Shown: positions 25,736 to 35,117 of the stretch, in pieces
How the letters are laid out: the number at the start of each line of letters is the position of its first letter
Numbering within the stretch: the first letter of the stretch is position 1
Assembly (NCBI RefSeq): GCF_016461825.1
Contig: NZ_JAEMNU010000029.1
Location: 11,200 to 46,410 of the forward strand
Reading direction: 5' to 3'
From: Rugamonas violacea
GTDB taxonomy: Bacteria; Pseudomonadota; Gammaproteobacteria; Burkholderiales; Burkholderiaceae_D
Length of the DNA: 35,211 nt
Program-made: the position numbers and the translations under genes
Notes under the pieces: model-generated
Told to the model about the DNA's origin: nothing
Database searches by the model: none
What the model saw: only the letters and a program-made list of their open reading frames with translations

Positions 25736-25768
25736 AAAAAAACGGCCGCGTCGAACGCGGCCATTTTT
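25736..25768 (-). terminator. Bidirectional terminator between convergent genes
   Basis: GGCCGCGT (25744-25751) pairs with ACGCGGCC (25755-25762) across CGA, with an A-run before and a T-run after. It ends the COG2509 flavoprotein gene on the minus strand and can also stop plus-strand transcripts from the HD-GYP gene. Confidence 0.9.
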
Positions 25769-25788
25769 ACAGCGTCGAAGCGGGCCGG

Positions 25789-27420
25789 TTAGGCGGCCGC
25801 CATCGACAGCGCCACCGCCTCGGCCACCTTGATGCCGTCGACGCCGGCGGAGAGGATGCCGCCGGCGTAGCCAGCGCCTTCGCCGGCCGGGAACAGGCCC
25901 CGGGTGTTCAGGCTTTGCAGCGTGTCGTCGCGGCGTTTGATGCGGATCGGCGAGGAGGTGCGCGTCTCCAGCCCGGTCAGCACGGCGTCGGCCTTGAAGT
26001 AACCCTTGATCTGCTTGTCGAAGGCGGGGAAGGCCTCGCGCAGCGCCGTCACGGCGTACTCGGGCAGCGCCAGCGCCAGATCGGTCAGGTGCACGCCCGG
26101 TTTGTACGAGGGCACCACGGCGCCGAATTCGGTCGAGGCGCGGCCGGCGACGAAGTCGCCCATCAGCTGGCCCGGCGCGCTGTAGTCGCCGCCGCCCAGC
26201 TCGAAGGCCTTCTCCTCCAGCCGGCGCTGCAGCTCGATGCCGGCCAGCGGGTGGCCGGGGAAGTCCTGCTCCGGCGTGATGCCGACCACGATCGCGCTGT
26301 TGGCGTTGCGCTCGTTGCGCGAGTACTGGCTCATGCCGTTGGTGACCACCCGGCCCGGTTCGGACGCCGCCGCCACCACCGTGCCGCCCGGGCACATGCA
26401 GAAGCTGTACACGGCGCGGCCGTTGGCGGCGTGGTGCACCAGCTTGTAGTCGGCGGCGCCGAGGATCGGATGGCCGGCGCTGGGGCCGAAGCGGCAGCTG
26501 TCGATCAGCGATTGCGGGTGCTCGACGCGGAAGCCGATCGAGAACGGCTTGGCCTCGATGTAGACGCCGCGCTCGTAGAGCATTTCGAAGGTGTCGCGCG
26601 CGCTGTGGCCGACGGCCAGCACGACGTGGCGGGTGGCGATCTTCTCGCCGCCCTCGAGCGTCAGGCCGCGCACCTGGCCGCCGTCGGCGCCGGCTTCGAT
26701 CTCCAGGTCGACCACCTTGCAGCCGAAGCGGTATTCGCCGCCCATCGCCTCGATGTTGGCGCGCATCTGCTCGACCATCTTGACCAGGCGGAAGGTGCCG
26801 ATGTGCGGCTTGCTGACGTACATGATCTCCTCCGGCGCGCCGGCCTTGACGAACTCGGTGAGCACCTTGCGGCCGTAGTGCTTGGGGTCCTTGATCTGGC
26901 TGTACAGCTTGCCGTCGGAGAAGGTGCCGGCGCCGCCCTCGCCGAACTGCACGTTCGATTCCGGGTTCAGCTCGCGCTTGCGCCAGAAGCCGAAGGTGTC
27001 GACGGTGCGCTCGCGCACTTCCTTGCCGCGTTCGAGGATGAGCGGGCGCAGGCCCATCTGCGCCAGGATCAGCGCGGCGAACAGGCCGCAGGGGCCGGTG
27101 CCGATCACCACCGGGCGCTCGTTGTGGTCGTGGCCGGCCGCTTGCTCGCCCTTGGCGACGAATTTGTAGCCGGTGTCGGGCGAGGGCGTCAGGTGCTTGT
27201 CGTGCTGCAGCCGCGCCAGCACGGCGGCCTGGTCCTTGACGTCGACGTCGAGCGAGTAGATCAGCACGATGGCGCTGCGTTTGCGCGCGTCGTAGCTGCG
27301 CTTGAAGACGCTGAAGCCGAGCAGGTCGGCGGCGCCGATCTGTAGGCGGGCCAGGATGGCGGCGGGCAGCTCGGCCTCGGCGTGGTCGAGGGGGAGTTTT
27401 ACTTCGTTGAGTCGCAACAT
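25789..27420 (-). CDS. FAD-dependent oxidoreductase (COG2509 family)
   Basis: A 543-residue cytoplasmic flavoprotein of the uncharacterised FAD-dependent dehydrogenase family. An N-terminal domain of about 95 residues (MLRLNEVKLPLDHAE onward) precedes the Rossmann FAD site PVVIGTGPCGLFAALILA near 103-120, then FGEGGAGTFSDGKLYSQ near 159-175, and a C-terminal FAD contact GLFPAGEGAGYAGGILSAGV near 511-530. Several conserved cysteines occur (CMCPGG near 342-347). The start at 27420 has a weak GGA upstream. It is convergent with the HD-GYP gene and has a clear terminator. The substrate is not known; a thiolase-type or quinone-related role would be a guess. Confidence 0.88.
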   Translation of the reverse strand: MLRLNEVKLPLDHAEAELPAAILARLQIGAADLLGFSVFKRSYDARKRSAIVLIYSLDVDVKDQAAVLARLQHDKHLTPSPDTGYKFVAKGEQAAGHDHNERPVVIGTGPCGLFAALILAQMGLRPLILERGKEVRERTVDTFGFWRKRELNPESNVQFGEGGAGTFSDGKLYSQIKDPKHYGRKVLTEFVKAGAPEEIMYVSKPHIGTFRLVKMVEQMRANIEAMGGEYRFGCKVVDLEIEAGADGGQVRGLTLEGGEKIATRHVVLAVGHSARDTFEMLYERGVYIEAKPFSIGFRVEHPQSLIDSCRFGPSAGHPILGAADYKLVHHAANGRAVYSFCMCPGGTVVAAASEPGRVVTNGMSQYSRNERNANSAIVVGITPEQDFPGHPLAGIELQRRLEEKAFELGGGDYSAPGQLMGDFVAGRASTEFGAVVPSYKPGVHLTDLALALPEYAVTALREAFPAFDKQIKGYFKADAVLTGLETRTSSPIRIKRRDDTLQSLNTRGLFPAGEGAGYAGGILSAGVDGIKVAEAVALSMAAA

Positions 27421-27577
27421 GGTGGTCGATCCGAAAGATTGCCGGGCTCCGTAGTTAGCGGAGAGTCAGGGCGCGCGGGCACGGCCGGGGCCGTTCGCGC
27501 GCTTCAATCCGCTATTTTACCCGCAGCGGCCGGCCGGCGACCACCGGCGCCGGGCCGGCATGGCCGGCGCCGGCATG

Positions 27578-27607
27578 AAAAAAGCCCGTCGGCGGGGCCG
27601 ACGGGCT
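27578..27607 (-). terminator. Rho-independent terminator of the TonB-dependent receptor
   Basis: AGCCCGTCGGC (27583-27593) pairs with GCCGACGGGCT (27597-27607) across GGG, and an A-run (27578-27583) provides the T-run on the minus strand. It lies 37 bases past the receptor stop. Confidence 0.9.
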
Positions 27608-27644
27608 GGCTGGCGACGGGCCTGGACGGCCCGTGGCGGGGTGC

Positions 27645-30485
27645 TTAGAACTTGGCCGAACCGGTCAGGTAGAAGGTGCGGCCCAGCGGGTTGGAGTAGC
27701 GGCCGTCGTAGCCGACCTGGTTGCCGCCGCCCTTGGTGCGGTCGGAGAACGGCGGGTCGGTGTCGAGCAGGTTCTTGACGCCGGCGGTCACGACAAAGGT
27801 CTTGTTGATCTGCGCCCGGGTTTGCCAGTCGAAGGTCTGGAAGGCCTTCACGTCGCGCACCATGTCGACGAAGGCGCCCAGGGTGCCGTCGGGATTGACT
27901 TCCTTGACGACCGAGCCGCTCGCCTTCAGTGGCAGGTCGTGGTAGCCGGAACGGTAGTTCATCGCCAGGGTGTGGGTGAACATGTCGCTGCTCTTCAGGC
28001 TGAAGGCCAGGCGGCTGATCACGCGCGAGGTGGCGTTGGGAAGGCTGTCATACTTGCCCAGGCTGCTGTCAATGCCGTCGGAACTCTCCTTCTCCGACTT
28101 CAGCATATACGTGCCGCTCCAGTTGACGGTCAGGTTGCCCAGACCGGTCTTGGCGCGGTAGGTGTGGTCCCAGTCGATGCCGCGATAGCGCGAACTACCC
28201 AGGTTGAAGTAGGGCAGCAGGGTGACCAGCTTGTTTTGCTTCTGGCCGGCGTCGTACACGGTCGAGTACAGCGCGTTGTACTTGGCCGTGTCGCCGAAGG
28301 CGATCGACTCGGACAGCTGGTTGATCTGGTTGCTCATCTTGACGTTCCACAGATCGAAACCCAGCGACAGCGAGGTGATCGGATCGAAGCGGAAGCCCAG
28401 CGTGTACTGCTTGGATTCCTCCGGTTTCAAACCGGCCGAACCCTTCAGCGCGTTGCCGCCAGAGGTCAGCGCGTATTGGGTGTCGCCGAGGCAATCTTCG
28501 GCGCGCGGATCCGGCGCCTTGACCGGGCAGGCGTACTTGCCCGTGGTCACGCCGAAGTCGGACACCGGCTGGGCGATCTGGTCCAACTCCGCCACCTTGA
28601 AGCCGGTGCCGTAGGAGCCGCGCAACAGCAGCGTGTCGACGGGGTTGAAGCGGAAGGCCAGCTTGTAGGTGGACTTCGAGGCATCGTTGCCCTGGGTGGC
28701 CGAACCGAGCAGTTTCGACTCCAGGTTGTACACATACTTGTTGTCGACCGCGTTGTAGCTGTCGTAGCGCACCGCGGCGGTCAGGTCCAGGTTCTTGATG
28801 ACCGGCACCAGCACCTCGGCGAATCCGCCCCAGTTCTTGCGCGAGGCGTCGACCGGCAGGGCGCCTGGCGCGCTACCGACCACCGTGTCGGTCCAGTTCG
28901 GCTGTTGTGGATTCGGGCCCTGGCTGATCGAGCTCGGCAGGTTGGCGTAGCGCTGCTTGCTCGAGTCCAGTCCCACGCCCAGCTGTACGCCGCCGGCCGG
29001 CAGCTTGAACACTTCGCCCGAGGCGCGGACGCTGAGCACCTGCAGTTTGGTCTTGGTTTCGGCGTCGAGCTCGTGCAGTACGGCGGGAGCCAGGACCGAG
29101 GCCGACGAGCCGGCCTGGCCGAACGGGTCGAACACCAACTGGTCGTACTTGTCGCCGCTGAGGAAGCCGCCGGCATAGTTGGCCTTGCGGGTGTTCTCCG
29201 AATGGACGTACGAGACGCCGTAGTCGAACTCCTTGAAACGGCCGTCGACGCCGATGGCCAGATGGCGCGCCTCGGTCACGTACTCGGAGGTGCGGCCGCC
29301 GGCGTCAACCAGGCGCAGGTTCATGCTGGCCTTCTTGACGTTGGCCGGGTCGATGCCCAGCTGCGCCAGATAGGGGGCGACGTTGGTGGCGTACTTGGCG
29401 TCGGTCAGCGGCAGGCCGATGGTTTGCGCGGCCGGCGCGAAGCGGCCGGTCTGGGTGAATTTCGAATTGACCGCCTCGGCGAACACGGTGGTGTCGCTGT
29501 TGAGCTTGTAGCTGCCCGAGGCGAAGAAGCTGTCGCGCTTGGACTTGGGAATCAACTGCACGGTGCCGGAGTAGTCGAACCAGCACGACTTGTCGTTGGC
29601 GGTGCCGATATAGGCGGTGTTCGGCGCACACTTGCCGTCCTTCAGGTAGTTCGGCGAGAACGCCAGCGGGGTGCGGCCGTCCTTGAAGCTGAGGGAAACC
29701 GAGGCCGGCGTGGTGTTGAGCGCCAGTTGGTACATCGAGTACTGCTTGCCGTTGTTCTCGAATCGCACCAGGCCGGTCTTGGCGAAGTCGCGCTGCGAGG
29801 CGTTCAGTTCCTTTTGCTCGTCGTGGGCGTAGGACAGCAGGACGTTGTAGCCGTCGGTGTCGAGGTCGCCGAAGCCCTTCGACAGGGCGAAGTTGCTGCT
29901 CTTGCCGCCGGATTTCTGCGGCGAGCTGTAGGTGCCTTCGACGTTGAAGTCCTGCTGGTTCTTCTTCAGAATGAAGTTGATCACCCCGGCGATGGCGTCG
30001 GCGCCGTACAGGGCGGAGGCGCCGTCGGTCAGGATCTCGACGCGCTCGACGGCCGACAGGGGAATGCTGGCCAGGTTGACCGCGCTGCCGGCGGTGTAGG
30101 AGGCCATGCGGCGGCCGTTCAGCAGCACCAGCGTGTAGCCGGCGCCGATGCTGTGGATCGACGCCGTTTGCGCGCCGCCGCCGCCGCCGTTGACCGACTC
30201 GGCCGAGGTGGTGAAGCCTTGCATCGACGGCAGCGCCTGGACCAGGTCCTCGACGCTCTTGGCGCCGCTCTTGGCGATGTCGGCGTTGCTCAGCGTTTGC
30301 ACCGGCAGCGCGCCTTCCTTGGCGATGCGTTTGATCGACGAACCGGTGATCTCGACGCGCTGGATCGATTGACCCTGGGCGGCGTCTTGCGCCATCGCTG
30401 TCTGGCCCATCAGGCCGAAGCCGACTGCCACGCCGCCCGAAAACACCAAGCGCAACGAACGCGATAAGACTGTTTCTTTCATCAT
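27645..30485 (-). CDS. TonB-dependent outer-membrane receptor
   Basis: A 946-residue outer-membrane protein that imports a substrate by TonB energy. A signal peptide (about 1-33, ending TAMAQD) is followed by a short region IQRVEITGSSIKR and the plug domain (SVEDLVQALPSMQGF, then YTLVLLNGRRMASY, ERVEILTDGASALYGADAIAGV). The rest is the 22-strand barrel ending in phenylalanine (YLTGSAKF), the outer-membrane assembly signal. Two cysteine pairs occur in extracellular loops (CAPNTAYIG with DKSC; CPVKAP with EDC). ATG 30485 and 30482 both lie behind GGAG; I chose the first. No TonB, permease or binding-protein gene is adjacent, so the ligand is unknown; iron complexes, oligosaccharides or peptides are all possible. 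Confidence 0.92.
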   Translation of the reverse strand: MMKETVLSRSLRLVFSGGVAVGFGLMGQTAMAQDAAQGQSIQRVEITGSSIKRIAKEGALPVQTLSNADIAKSGAKSVEDLVQALPSMQGFTTSAESVNGGGGGAQTASIHSIGAGYTLVLLNGRRMASYTAGSAVNLASIPLSAVERVEILTDGASALYGADAIAGVINFILKKNQQDFNVEGTYSSPQKSGGKSSNFALSKGFGDLDTDGYNVLLSYAHDEQKELNASQRDFAKTGLVRFENNGKQYSMYQLALNTTPASVSLSFKDGRTPLAFSPNYLKDGKCAPNTAYIGTANDKSCWFDYSGTVQLIPKSKRDSFFASGSYKLNSDTTVFAEAVNSKFTQTGRFAPAAQTIGLPLTDAKYATNVAPYLAQLGIDPANVKKASMNLRLVDAGGRTSEYVTEARHLAIGVDGRFKEFDYGVSYVHSENTRKANYAGGFLSGDKYDQLVFDPFGQAGSSASVLAPAVLHELDAETKTKLQVLSVRASGEVFKLPAGGVQLGVGLDSSKQRYANLPSSISQGPNPQQPNWTDTVVGSAPGALPVDASRKNWGGFAEVLVPVIKNLDLTAAVRYDSYNAVDNKYVYNLESKLLGSATQGNDASKSTYKLAFRFNPVDTLLLRGSYGTGFKVAELDQIAQPVSDFGVTTGKYACPVKAPDPRAEDCLGDTQYALTSGGNALKGSAGLKPEESKQYTLGFRFDPITSLSLGFDLWNVKMSNQINQLSESIAFGDTAKYNALYSTVYDAGQKQNKLVTLLPYFNLGSSRYRGIDWDHTYRAKTGLGNLTVNWSGTYMLKSEKESSDGIDSSLGKYDSLPNATSRVISRLAFSLKSSDMFTHTLAMNYRSGYHDLPLKASGSVVKEVNPDGTLGAFVDMVRDVKAFQTFDWQTRAQINKTFVVTAGVKNLLDTDPPFSDRTKGGGNQVGYDGRYSNPLGRTFYLTGSAKF

Positions 30486-30586
30486 TTGCTCCAACTCCTC
30501 TGCGGGAAAATTATGTGTGCTGTTTCCGCGTTATCGGCGGCTTACTGAGATGTCAATTTCGATTACCATTGAATTTCAGCTGCCTC

Positions 30587-30616
30587 ATAAGACCATCGCC
30601 CAGTATTTGCTGTCAA
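30587..30616 (-). promoter_or_regulatory. Candidate sigma-70 promoter of the TonB receptor
   Basis: On the minus strand a perfect TTGACA (complement of 30611-30616) and TCTTAT (complement of 30587-30592) are 18 bases apart. The leader to the receptor would be about 95 bases. Confidence 0.5.
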
Positions 30617-30651
30617 TATCATTAATATTGTTTTTAAGATATTTATCATCG

Positions 30652-30664
30652 ATATGTGACATAT
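30652..30664. promoter_or_regulatory. 13-bp palindrome upstream of the TonB receptor promoter
   Basis: ATATGT-G-ACATAT is a perfect inverted repeat 36 bases upstream of the predicted -35 box, an activator-like position. It is not a Fur box that I can recognise. Confidence 0.4.
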
Positions 30665-31101
30665 GGCCGATAGTTTTTCATCGGCAATGATGGTCGCGCC
30701 GCGTCCTGGAACCGGGCGGGCGCTGCCCCCGGCCTTCTGCGGAAGAGGGGAAACAGGGACTCCGCGGGCAGTCTGGCGCCGGCGGCGGGGCGGCGCGGCT
30801 CATATTCGCCGCGATATAGCTGGGCGTGGAAATGTTACAAAAAATGTAGTGCGAAAAAACAACATTGACACTATTGCTCTAAATTGAAGCAGCATCGACA
30901 ATTCTTGATTTGTGCGCATGCGTAGATGATTTGTTTGCTTCCGTCGGTGCTTTACCGCAGGAAGGCAAGAAGGGGGAGGGGGCGGCCGACGTTTGTTCGG
31001 TCAACCATTGCGATTTGCAAGCCTCGCGGCGTTGGCGCCGGCCGGAGTTGCCGGGCGCGCCGGGCGGCGCGGCGGAGGGGGGGGGATTGCCGCCTGGCCG
31101 G

Positions 31102-31827
31102 CTACATGCCGCCCCAGATGGCGCCCAGCGCGGCCAGCGCGCTCAGGCCGGCCGTTTCGGTGCGCAGGATGCGCGGCCCCATGGTCAGGGCCAGCGCGCC
31201 GTGGGCCAGCGCGGCGTTCTCCTCGTCCTCGCTGAGGCCGCCCTCCGGGCCGATCACCAAGGTCACCGCCTGCGGCCCCTGGTGGCGCGCCCAGTCGGCC
31301 AGCGGCTGGGTGCCGCGCGGCGACAGGATGATGCGCTTGTGCATGTCCTGCTGGGTGATCCACTGTTTATAATCCTGCAACTCGCCGAGCTGGGCCAGGC
31401 GGTTGCGTCCGCTTTGCTCCGAGGCCGAGACGATGATGCCCTGCCAATGCGCCAGGCGCTTCTCGGCCCGCTCGGCCGACAGGCGCACCACGCAGCGCTG
31501 CGCCGCCAGCGGCACGATGCCGGAGGCGCCCAGTTCGACCGCCTTCTCGACGATCCAGTCCATCTTCGAGGCCTCCGGCAGCGCCTGCGCCAGCGTCACG
31601 GCGAACGGCAGCTCGACCTCGCGGGCGTGGTGCACCTTGACCTCGGCGCTGACGCTGCGTTTGGCGATGTTGTCCAACGTTGCGCTGTATTCGCCGCCGT
31701 CGCCGTTAAATAGCGTGACAATCTGGCCCGGCGCCAGGCGCAGCACCTGGATATGATGGGCCACGGCTTCGGGCAGGTTGACGATGGCGCCGACGGCGAG
31801 TGGCTCGGGACAGTAGAAACGGGGCAT
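31102..31827 (-). CDS. rsmE: 16S rRNA (uracil1498-N3)-methyltransferase RsmE
   Basis: A 241-residue SPOUT-class enzyme that methylates U1498 of 16S rRNA in the small subunit, using S-adenosylmethionine. The N-terminal PUA-like part (MPRFYCPEPLAVG, HHIQVLRLAPGQIVTLFNG) precedes the trefoil-knot domain: KMDWIVEKAVELGASGIVP, VIGPEGGLSEDE near 190-202 and the closing LRTETAGLSALAALGAIW. These match the family. The start at 31827 has AGGA upstream. It is divergent from tkt and 616 bases upstream of the TonB receptor on the same strand, without evidence of co-transcription. Confidence 0.95.
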   Translation of the reverse strand: MPRFYCPEPLAVGAIVNLPEAVAHHIQVLRLAPGQIVTLFNGDGGEYSATLDNIAKRSVSAEVKVHHAREVELPFAVTLAQALPEASKMDWIVEKAVELGASGIVPLAAQRCVVRLSAERAEKRLAHWQGIIVSASEQSGRNRLAQLGELQDYKQWITQQDMHKRIILSPRGTQPLADWARHQGPQAVTLVIGPEGGLSEDEENAALAHGALALTMGPRILRTETAGLSALAALGAIWGGM

Positions 31828-31893
31828 GCGGGTATCCTGGTGGTCTGATGGGCAAGACTTTGCAGCGCAATTTTAATTGGTGGACACTTGGTC

Positions 31894-31902
31894 TGGTAAA
31901 AT
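31894..31902 (+). promoter_or_regulatory. Extended -10 promoter candidate of tkt
   Basis: TGGTAAAAT combines the TGn extension with a -10 box matching five of six consensus bases. There is no good -35 at 16-18 bases. The leader to tkt would be about 75 bases. Confidence 0.4.
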
Positions 31903-31982
31903 ACTTAGTTCAGCAAGCAGGAAGACTGCGTGAGCAGGGCCTGCGTTGCATCCAGTTTCCCTACTTTCGCGATTGACCAACG

Positions 31983-33980
31983 ATGAACTCTACGCTTCCG
32001 ACCACCAAAATGGCTAACGCGATCCGCGCGCTGGCAATGGACGCAGTCCAGAAGGCCAATTCCGGCCACCCCGGCATGCCGATGGGCATGGCCGAAATCG
32101 CCGTTGCGCTGTGGAGTGGCCATTACAGCCACAATCCGGCCAATCCGAAATGGCTCAACCGCGACCGCTTCCTGCTGTCCAACGGCCACGGCTCGATGCT
32201 GCACTACGCGCTGTTGCACCTGTCCGGCTACGGCGTGACGATGGACGACATCAAAGCCTTCCGCCAGATGCATTCGAAAACCCCGGGCCACCCCGAGGTC
32301 GACGTCACGCCGGGCGTGGAAACCACCACCGGCCCGCTGGGCCAGGGCATCGCCAACGCCGTCGGCATGGCGCTGTCGGAATACCTGCTGGCCAGCCAGT
32401 TCAACCGGCCCGGCTTCGACATCGTCGACCACTACACCTACGCCTTCGTCGGCGATGGCTGCCTGATGGAGGGCATCTCCCACGAAGTGTGCGCATTGGC
32501 CGGCACCCTGGGCCTGAACAAGCTGATCGCGCTGTACGACGACAACGGCATTTCGATCGACGGCAAGGTCGAGGGCTGGTTCACCGACGACACGCCGAAG
32601 CGCTTCGAAGCCTACGGTTGGAACGTGATCCGCGCCGTCGACGGCCATGACGTTGCCGCCGTCGCCGCCGCCATCGCCGCCGCCAAAACCTCCAGCAAGC
32701 CCACCCTGATCTGCTGCAAAACCATCATCGGCAAGGGTTCGCCGAACCTGCAAGGCGGCGACAAGGTGCACGGCGCCGCGCTGGGCGACAAGGAAATCGC
32801 CGCCGTCCGCGAGTACATCGGCTGGGACGCCGCACCGTTCGAGATGCCCGCCGACGTCTACGCCGCGTGGGACGCGAAAGCCGCCGGCGCCAAGCGCGAA
32901 GGCGACTGGTCGGAGCTGTTCGCCGCCTATAGCGCGAAGTTCCCGGCAGAAGCCGCGGAATTGAGCCGCCGCATGCAGGGCGACCTGCCCGCCTCCTTCG
33001 ACGCCACCTTGGCCGCCGCCATCGCCGCCTGCGTCGACAAGAAAGAAAACATCGCCACCCGCAAGGCCAGCCAGAACGCCATCCAGGCGCTGGCGCCGTC
33101 GCTGCCCGAGTTCCTCGGCGGCTCGGCCGACCTGACCGGTTCGAACCTGACCAACTGGAAAGAGTGCGTCGCCCTGCGTTCCGGCCAGCCCGGCAACCAC
33201 GTCAACTACGGCGTGCGCGAGTTCGGCATGAGCGCGATCATGAACGGCGTCACCCTGCACGGTGGCTTCATTCCCTTCGGCGCCACCTTCCTGACCTTCT
33301 CCGACTACAGCCGCAACGCGCTGCGCATGGCCGCGCTGATGAAGCTGCGTTCGATCTTCGTGTTCACCCACGATTCGATCGGCCTGGGCGAAGACGGCCC
33401 GACCCACCAATCGGTCGAGCACATCTCGTCGATGCGCCTGATCCCCAACCTGGACAACTGGCGTCCGTGCGACACGGTGGAATCGGTGGTCTCGTGGGGC
33501 GCGGCGGTCAAGCGCAAGGACGGCCCGTCGACCTTGATCTTCTCGCGCCAGAACCTGCCTTACCAGGAACGTAGCGCCCAGCAAATCGCCGACATCGCCC
33601 GTGGCGGCTACGTGCTGCAGGACGTCGCCAACGCCCAGGCGATCCTGATCGCCACCGGCTCCGAGATTGAGCTGGCCGTCGCCGCCGCCGCCGCGCTGGC
33701 CGCCGAAGGCGTCGCCGTGCGCGTGGTGTCGATGCCGTCGACCGACGTCTACGACCGCCAGGACGCCGCCTACAAGGCCGGCGTGTTGACCAAAGGCCTG
33801 CCGCGCGTGGCGATCGAAGCCGGCGTGAGCGCTTTCTGGTACAAATATGTCGGTCTGGAAGGCGCCGTGGTCGGTATCGACACCTTCGGCGAATCGGCCC
33901 CGGCCGGCGTGTTGTTCAAACACTTCGGCTTCACGGTCGACAACGTCGTGGCCAAGGTCAAGTCTGTGCTGCTTGCGTAA
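31983..33980 (+). CDS. tkt: Transketolase
   Basis: A 665-residue cytoplasmic thiamine-diphosphate enzyme of the non-oxidative pentose phosphate pathway; it moves two-carbon units between sugar phosphates. Typical parts are [16 protein letters not shown] near 20-35, the ThDP motif [18 protein letters not shown] starting at residue 157, the ThDP-magnesium region [12 protein letters not shown], and the pyrimidine domain with [11 protein letters not shown] and [19 protein letters not shown]. The C-terminal domain ([14 protein letters not shown] onward) completes the length expected for bacterial transketolases. It starts at 31983 and is followed 42 bases later by gap, so both are probably one transcript. 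Confidence 0.97.
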   Translation: MNSTLPTTKMANAIRALAMDAVQKANSGHPGMPMGMAEIAVALWSGHYSHNPANPKWLNRDRFLLSNGHGSMLHYALLHLSGYGVTMDDIKAFRQMHSKTPGHPEVDVTPGVETTTGPLGQGIANAVGMALSEYLLASQFNRPGFDIVDHYTYAFVGDGCLMEGISHEVCALAGTLGLNKLIALYDDNGISIDGKVEGWFTDDTPKRFEAYGWNVIRAVDGHDVAAVAAAIAAAKTSSKPTLICCKTIIGKGSPNLQGGDKVHGAALGDKEIAAVREYIGWDAAPFEMPADVYAAWDAKAAGAKREGDWSELFAAYSAKFPAEAAELSRRMQGDLPASFDATLAAAIAACVDKKENIATRKASQNAIQALAPSLPEFLGGSADLTGSNLTNWKECVALRSGQPGNHVNYGVREFGMSAIMNGVTLHGGFIPFGATFLTFSDYSRNALRMAALMKLRSIFVFTHDSIGLGEDGPTHQSVEHISSMRLIPNLDNWRPCDTVESVVSWGAAVKRKDGPSTLIFSRQNLPYQERSAQQIADIARGGYVLQDVANAQAILIATGSEIELAVAAAAALAAEGVAVRVVSMPSTDVYDRQDAAYKAGVLTKGLPRVAIEAGVSAFWYKYVGLEGAVVGIDTFGESAPAGVLFKHFGFTVDNVVAKVKSVLLA

Positions 33981-34022
33981 TTTTTATTGCTGGATACCTC
34001 TTTTTTTAATCAGGAGCAAAGT

Positions 34023-35033
34023 ATGACGATCAAAGTTGCAATCAACGGTTATGGCCGCATCGGCCGCAATGTGCTGCGCGCTTTCTACGAAGGCGGTAAG
34101 AAGCAAGACATCCAGATCGTGGCCATCAACGACCTGGGCGACGCCAAGTCGAACGCCCACCTGACCCGCTACGATACGGCGCATGGCAAGTTCCCCGGCA
34201 CCGTGACGGTCGAAGGCGACAACATGATCGTGAACGGCGACACCATCCGCGTGTTCGCGCAGCGCAACCCGGCGGAAATCCCATGGGGCGAGCTGGGCGT
34301 CGACGTCGTGCTGGAGTGCACCGGCTTCTTCACCACCAAGGAAAAAGCTTCGGCCCACTTGAAGGGCGGCGCCAAGAAAGTCATCATCTCCGCCCCGGGC
34401 GGCAAGGATGTCGACGCCACCATCGTCTACGGCGTCAACCACGGCGTGCTGAAAGCCTCGGACACCGTGATCTCGAACGCTTCGTGCACCACCAACTGCC
34501 TGGCCCCGCTGGTCAAGCCGCTGAACGATGCCATCGGCGTCGAAACCGGCCTGATGACCACCGTCCACGCCTACACCAACGACCAGGTGCTGTCCGACGT
34601 GATGCATGAAGACATGCGCCGCGCCCGTTCGGCCACCATGAGCATGATCCCGACCAAGACCGGCGCCGCCGCCGCGGTCGGCCTGGTGCTGCCCGAGCTG
34701 AACGGCAAGCTGGACGGCTTCGCCATCCGCGTGCCGACCATCAACGTGTCGCTGGTCGACCTGTCCTTCATCGCCAAGCGCGACACCACCGTTGACGAAG
34801 TCAACGCGCTGATGAAAGCGGCCGCCGAAGGCGCGCTGAAGGAAGTGCTGACCTACCAGACCGAACCGCTGGTATCGATCGACTTCAACCACAACCCGGC
34901 TTCGTCGAACTTCGATTCGACGCTGACCAAGGTGTCGGGCCGGTTGGTCAAGGTCTCGTCGTGGTACGACAACGAGTGGGGTTTCTCGAACCGCATGCTG
35001 GACACCACCGTCGCCCTGATGAACGCCAAGTAA
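34023..35033 (+). CDS. gap: Glyceraldehyde-3-phosphate dehydrogenase, type I
   Basis: A 336-residue cytoplasmic tetramer enzyme that oxidises glyceraldehyde 3-phosphate with NAD+ and phosphate in glycolysis, or runs in reverse. The NAD fold opens with [17 protein letters not shown]; the catalytic C155 sits in [19 protein letters not shown] carries the active-site histidine; the C-terminal [13 protein letters not shown] is standard. The start at 34023 ([11 protein letters not shown]) has AGGAG upstream. It follows tkt by 42 bases and ends in a strong terminator, so a tkt-gap operon is likely. Type I enzymes of this class usually use NAD; a Calvin-cycle role cannot be excluded from the sequence. 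Confidence 0.97.
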   Translation: MTIKVAINGYGRIGRNVLRAFYEGGKKQDIQIVAINDLGDAKSNAHLTRYDTAHGKFPGTVTVEGDNMIVNGDTIRVFAQRNPAEIPWGELGVDVVLECTGFFTTKEKASAHLKGGAKKVIISAPGGKDVDATIVYGVNHGVLKASDTVISNASCTTNCLAPLVKPLNDAIGVETGLMTTVHAYTNDQVLSDVMHEDMRRARSATMSMIPTKTGAAAAVGLVLPELNGKLDGFAIRVPTINVSLVDLSFIAKRDTTVDEVNALMKAAAEGALKEVLTYQTEPLVSIDFNHNPASSNFDSTLTKVSGRLVKVSSWYDNEWGFSNRMLDTTVALMNAK

Positions 35034-35082
35034 TTCGGTGGTAGACAGGTAGTAGACATTCGCGGCCCGACGGGGCGCGAAC

Positions 35083-35117
35083 AAGCCTCCCGGCAGCGAT
35101 GCCGGGAGGCTTTTTTT
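35083..35117 (+). terminator. Rho-independent terminator of tkt-gap
   Basis: AGCCTCCCGGCA (35084-35095) pairs perfectly with TGCCGGGAGGCT (35100-35111) across GCGA, followed by a T-run to 35117. The last 94 bases of the window show nothing I can call. Confidence 0.95.

Larger units (their letters stand above)
30486..31101. other. AT-rich control region of the TonB receptor, no gene
   Basis: I see no credible coding frame in these 616 bases; open frames here are short and GC-skewed. The stretch 30545-30665 is AT-rich compared with its surroundings. It holds a promoter candidate (30587-30616), a 13-bp palindrome (30652-30664), a hairpin GCCGAT-N8-ATCGGC (30666-30685) and a second TTGACA on the minus strand (30551-30556). 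The remainder, to the rsmE stop, shows nothing definite. Confidence 0.6.

Noticed and set aside
27633..30467. A 944-codon open frame on the plus strand
   Set aside because: It mirrors the TonB-dependent receptor exactly, has no recognisable domain and has the Gln/Arg/Val composition of antisense translation. The sense protein has a signal peptide, plug and barrel end.
30910..31713. Plus-strand open frames between the TonB receptor and rsmE
   Set aside because: They run antisense into rsmE, lack ribosome sites and show no family resemblance.
31905..33923. A 672-codon open frame on the minus strand
   Set aside because: It is the antisense of transketolase, with no protein-like features.
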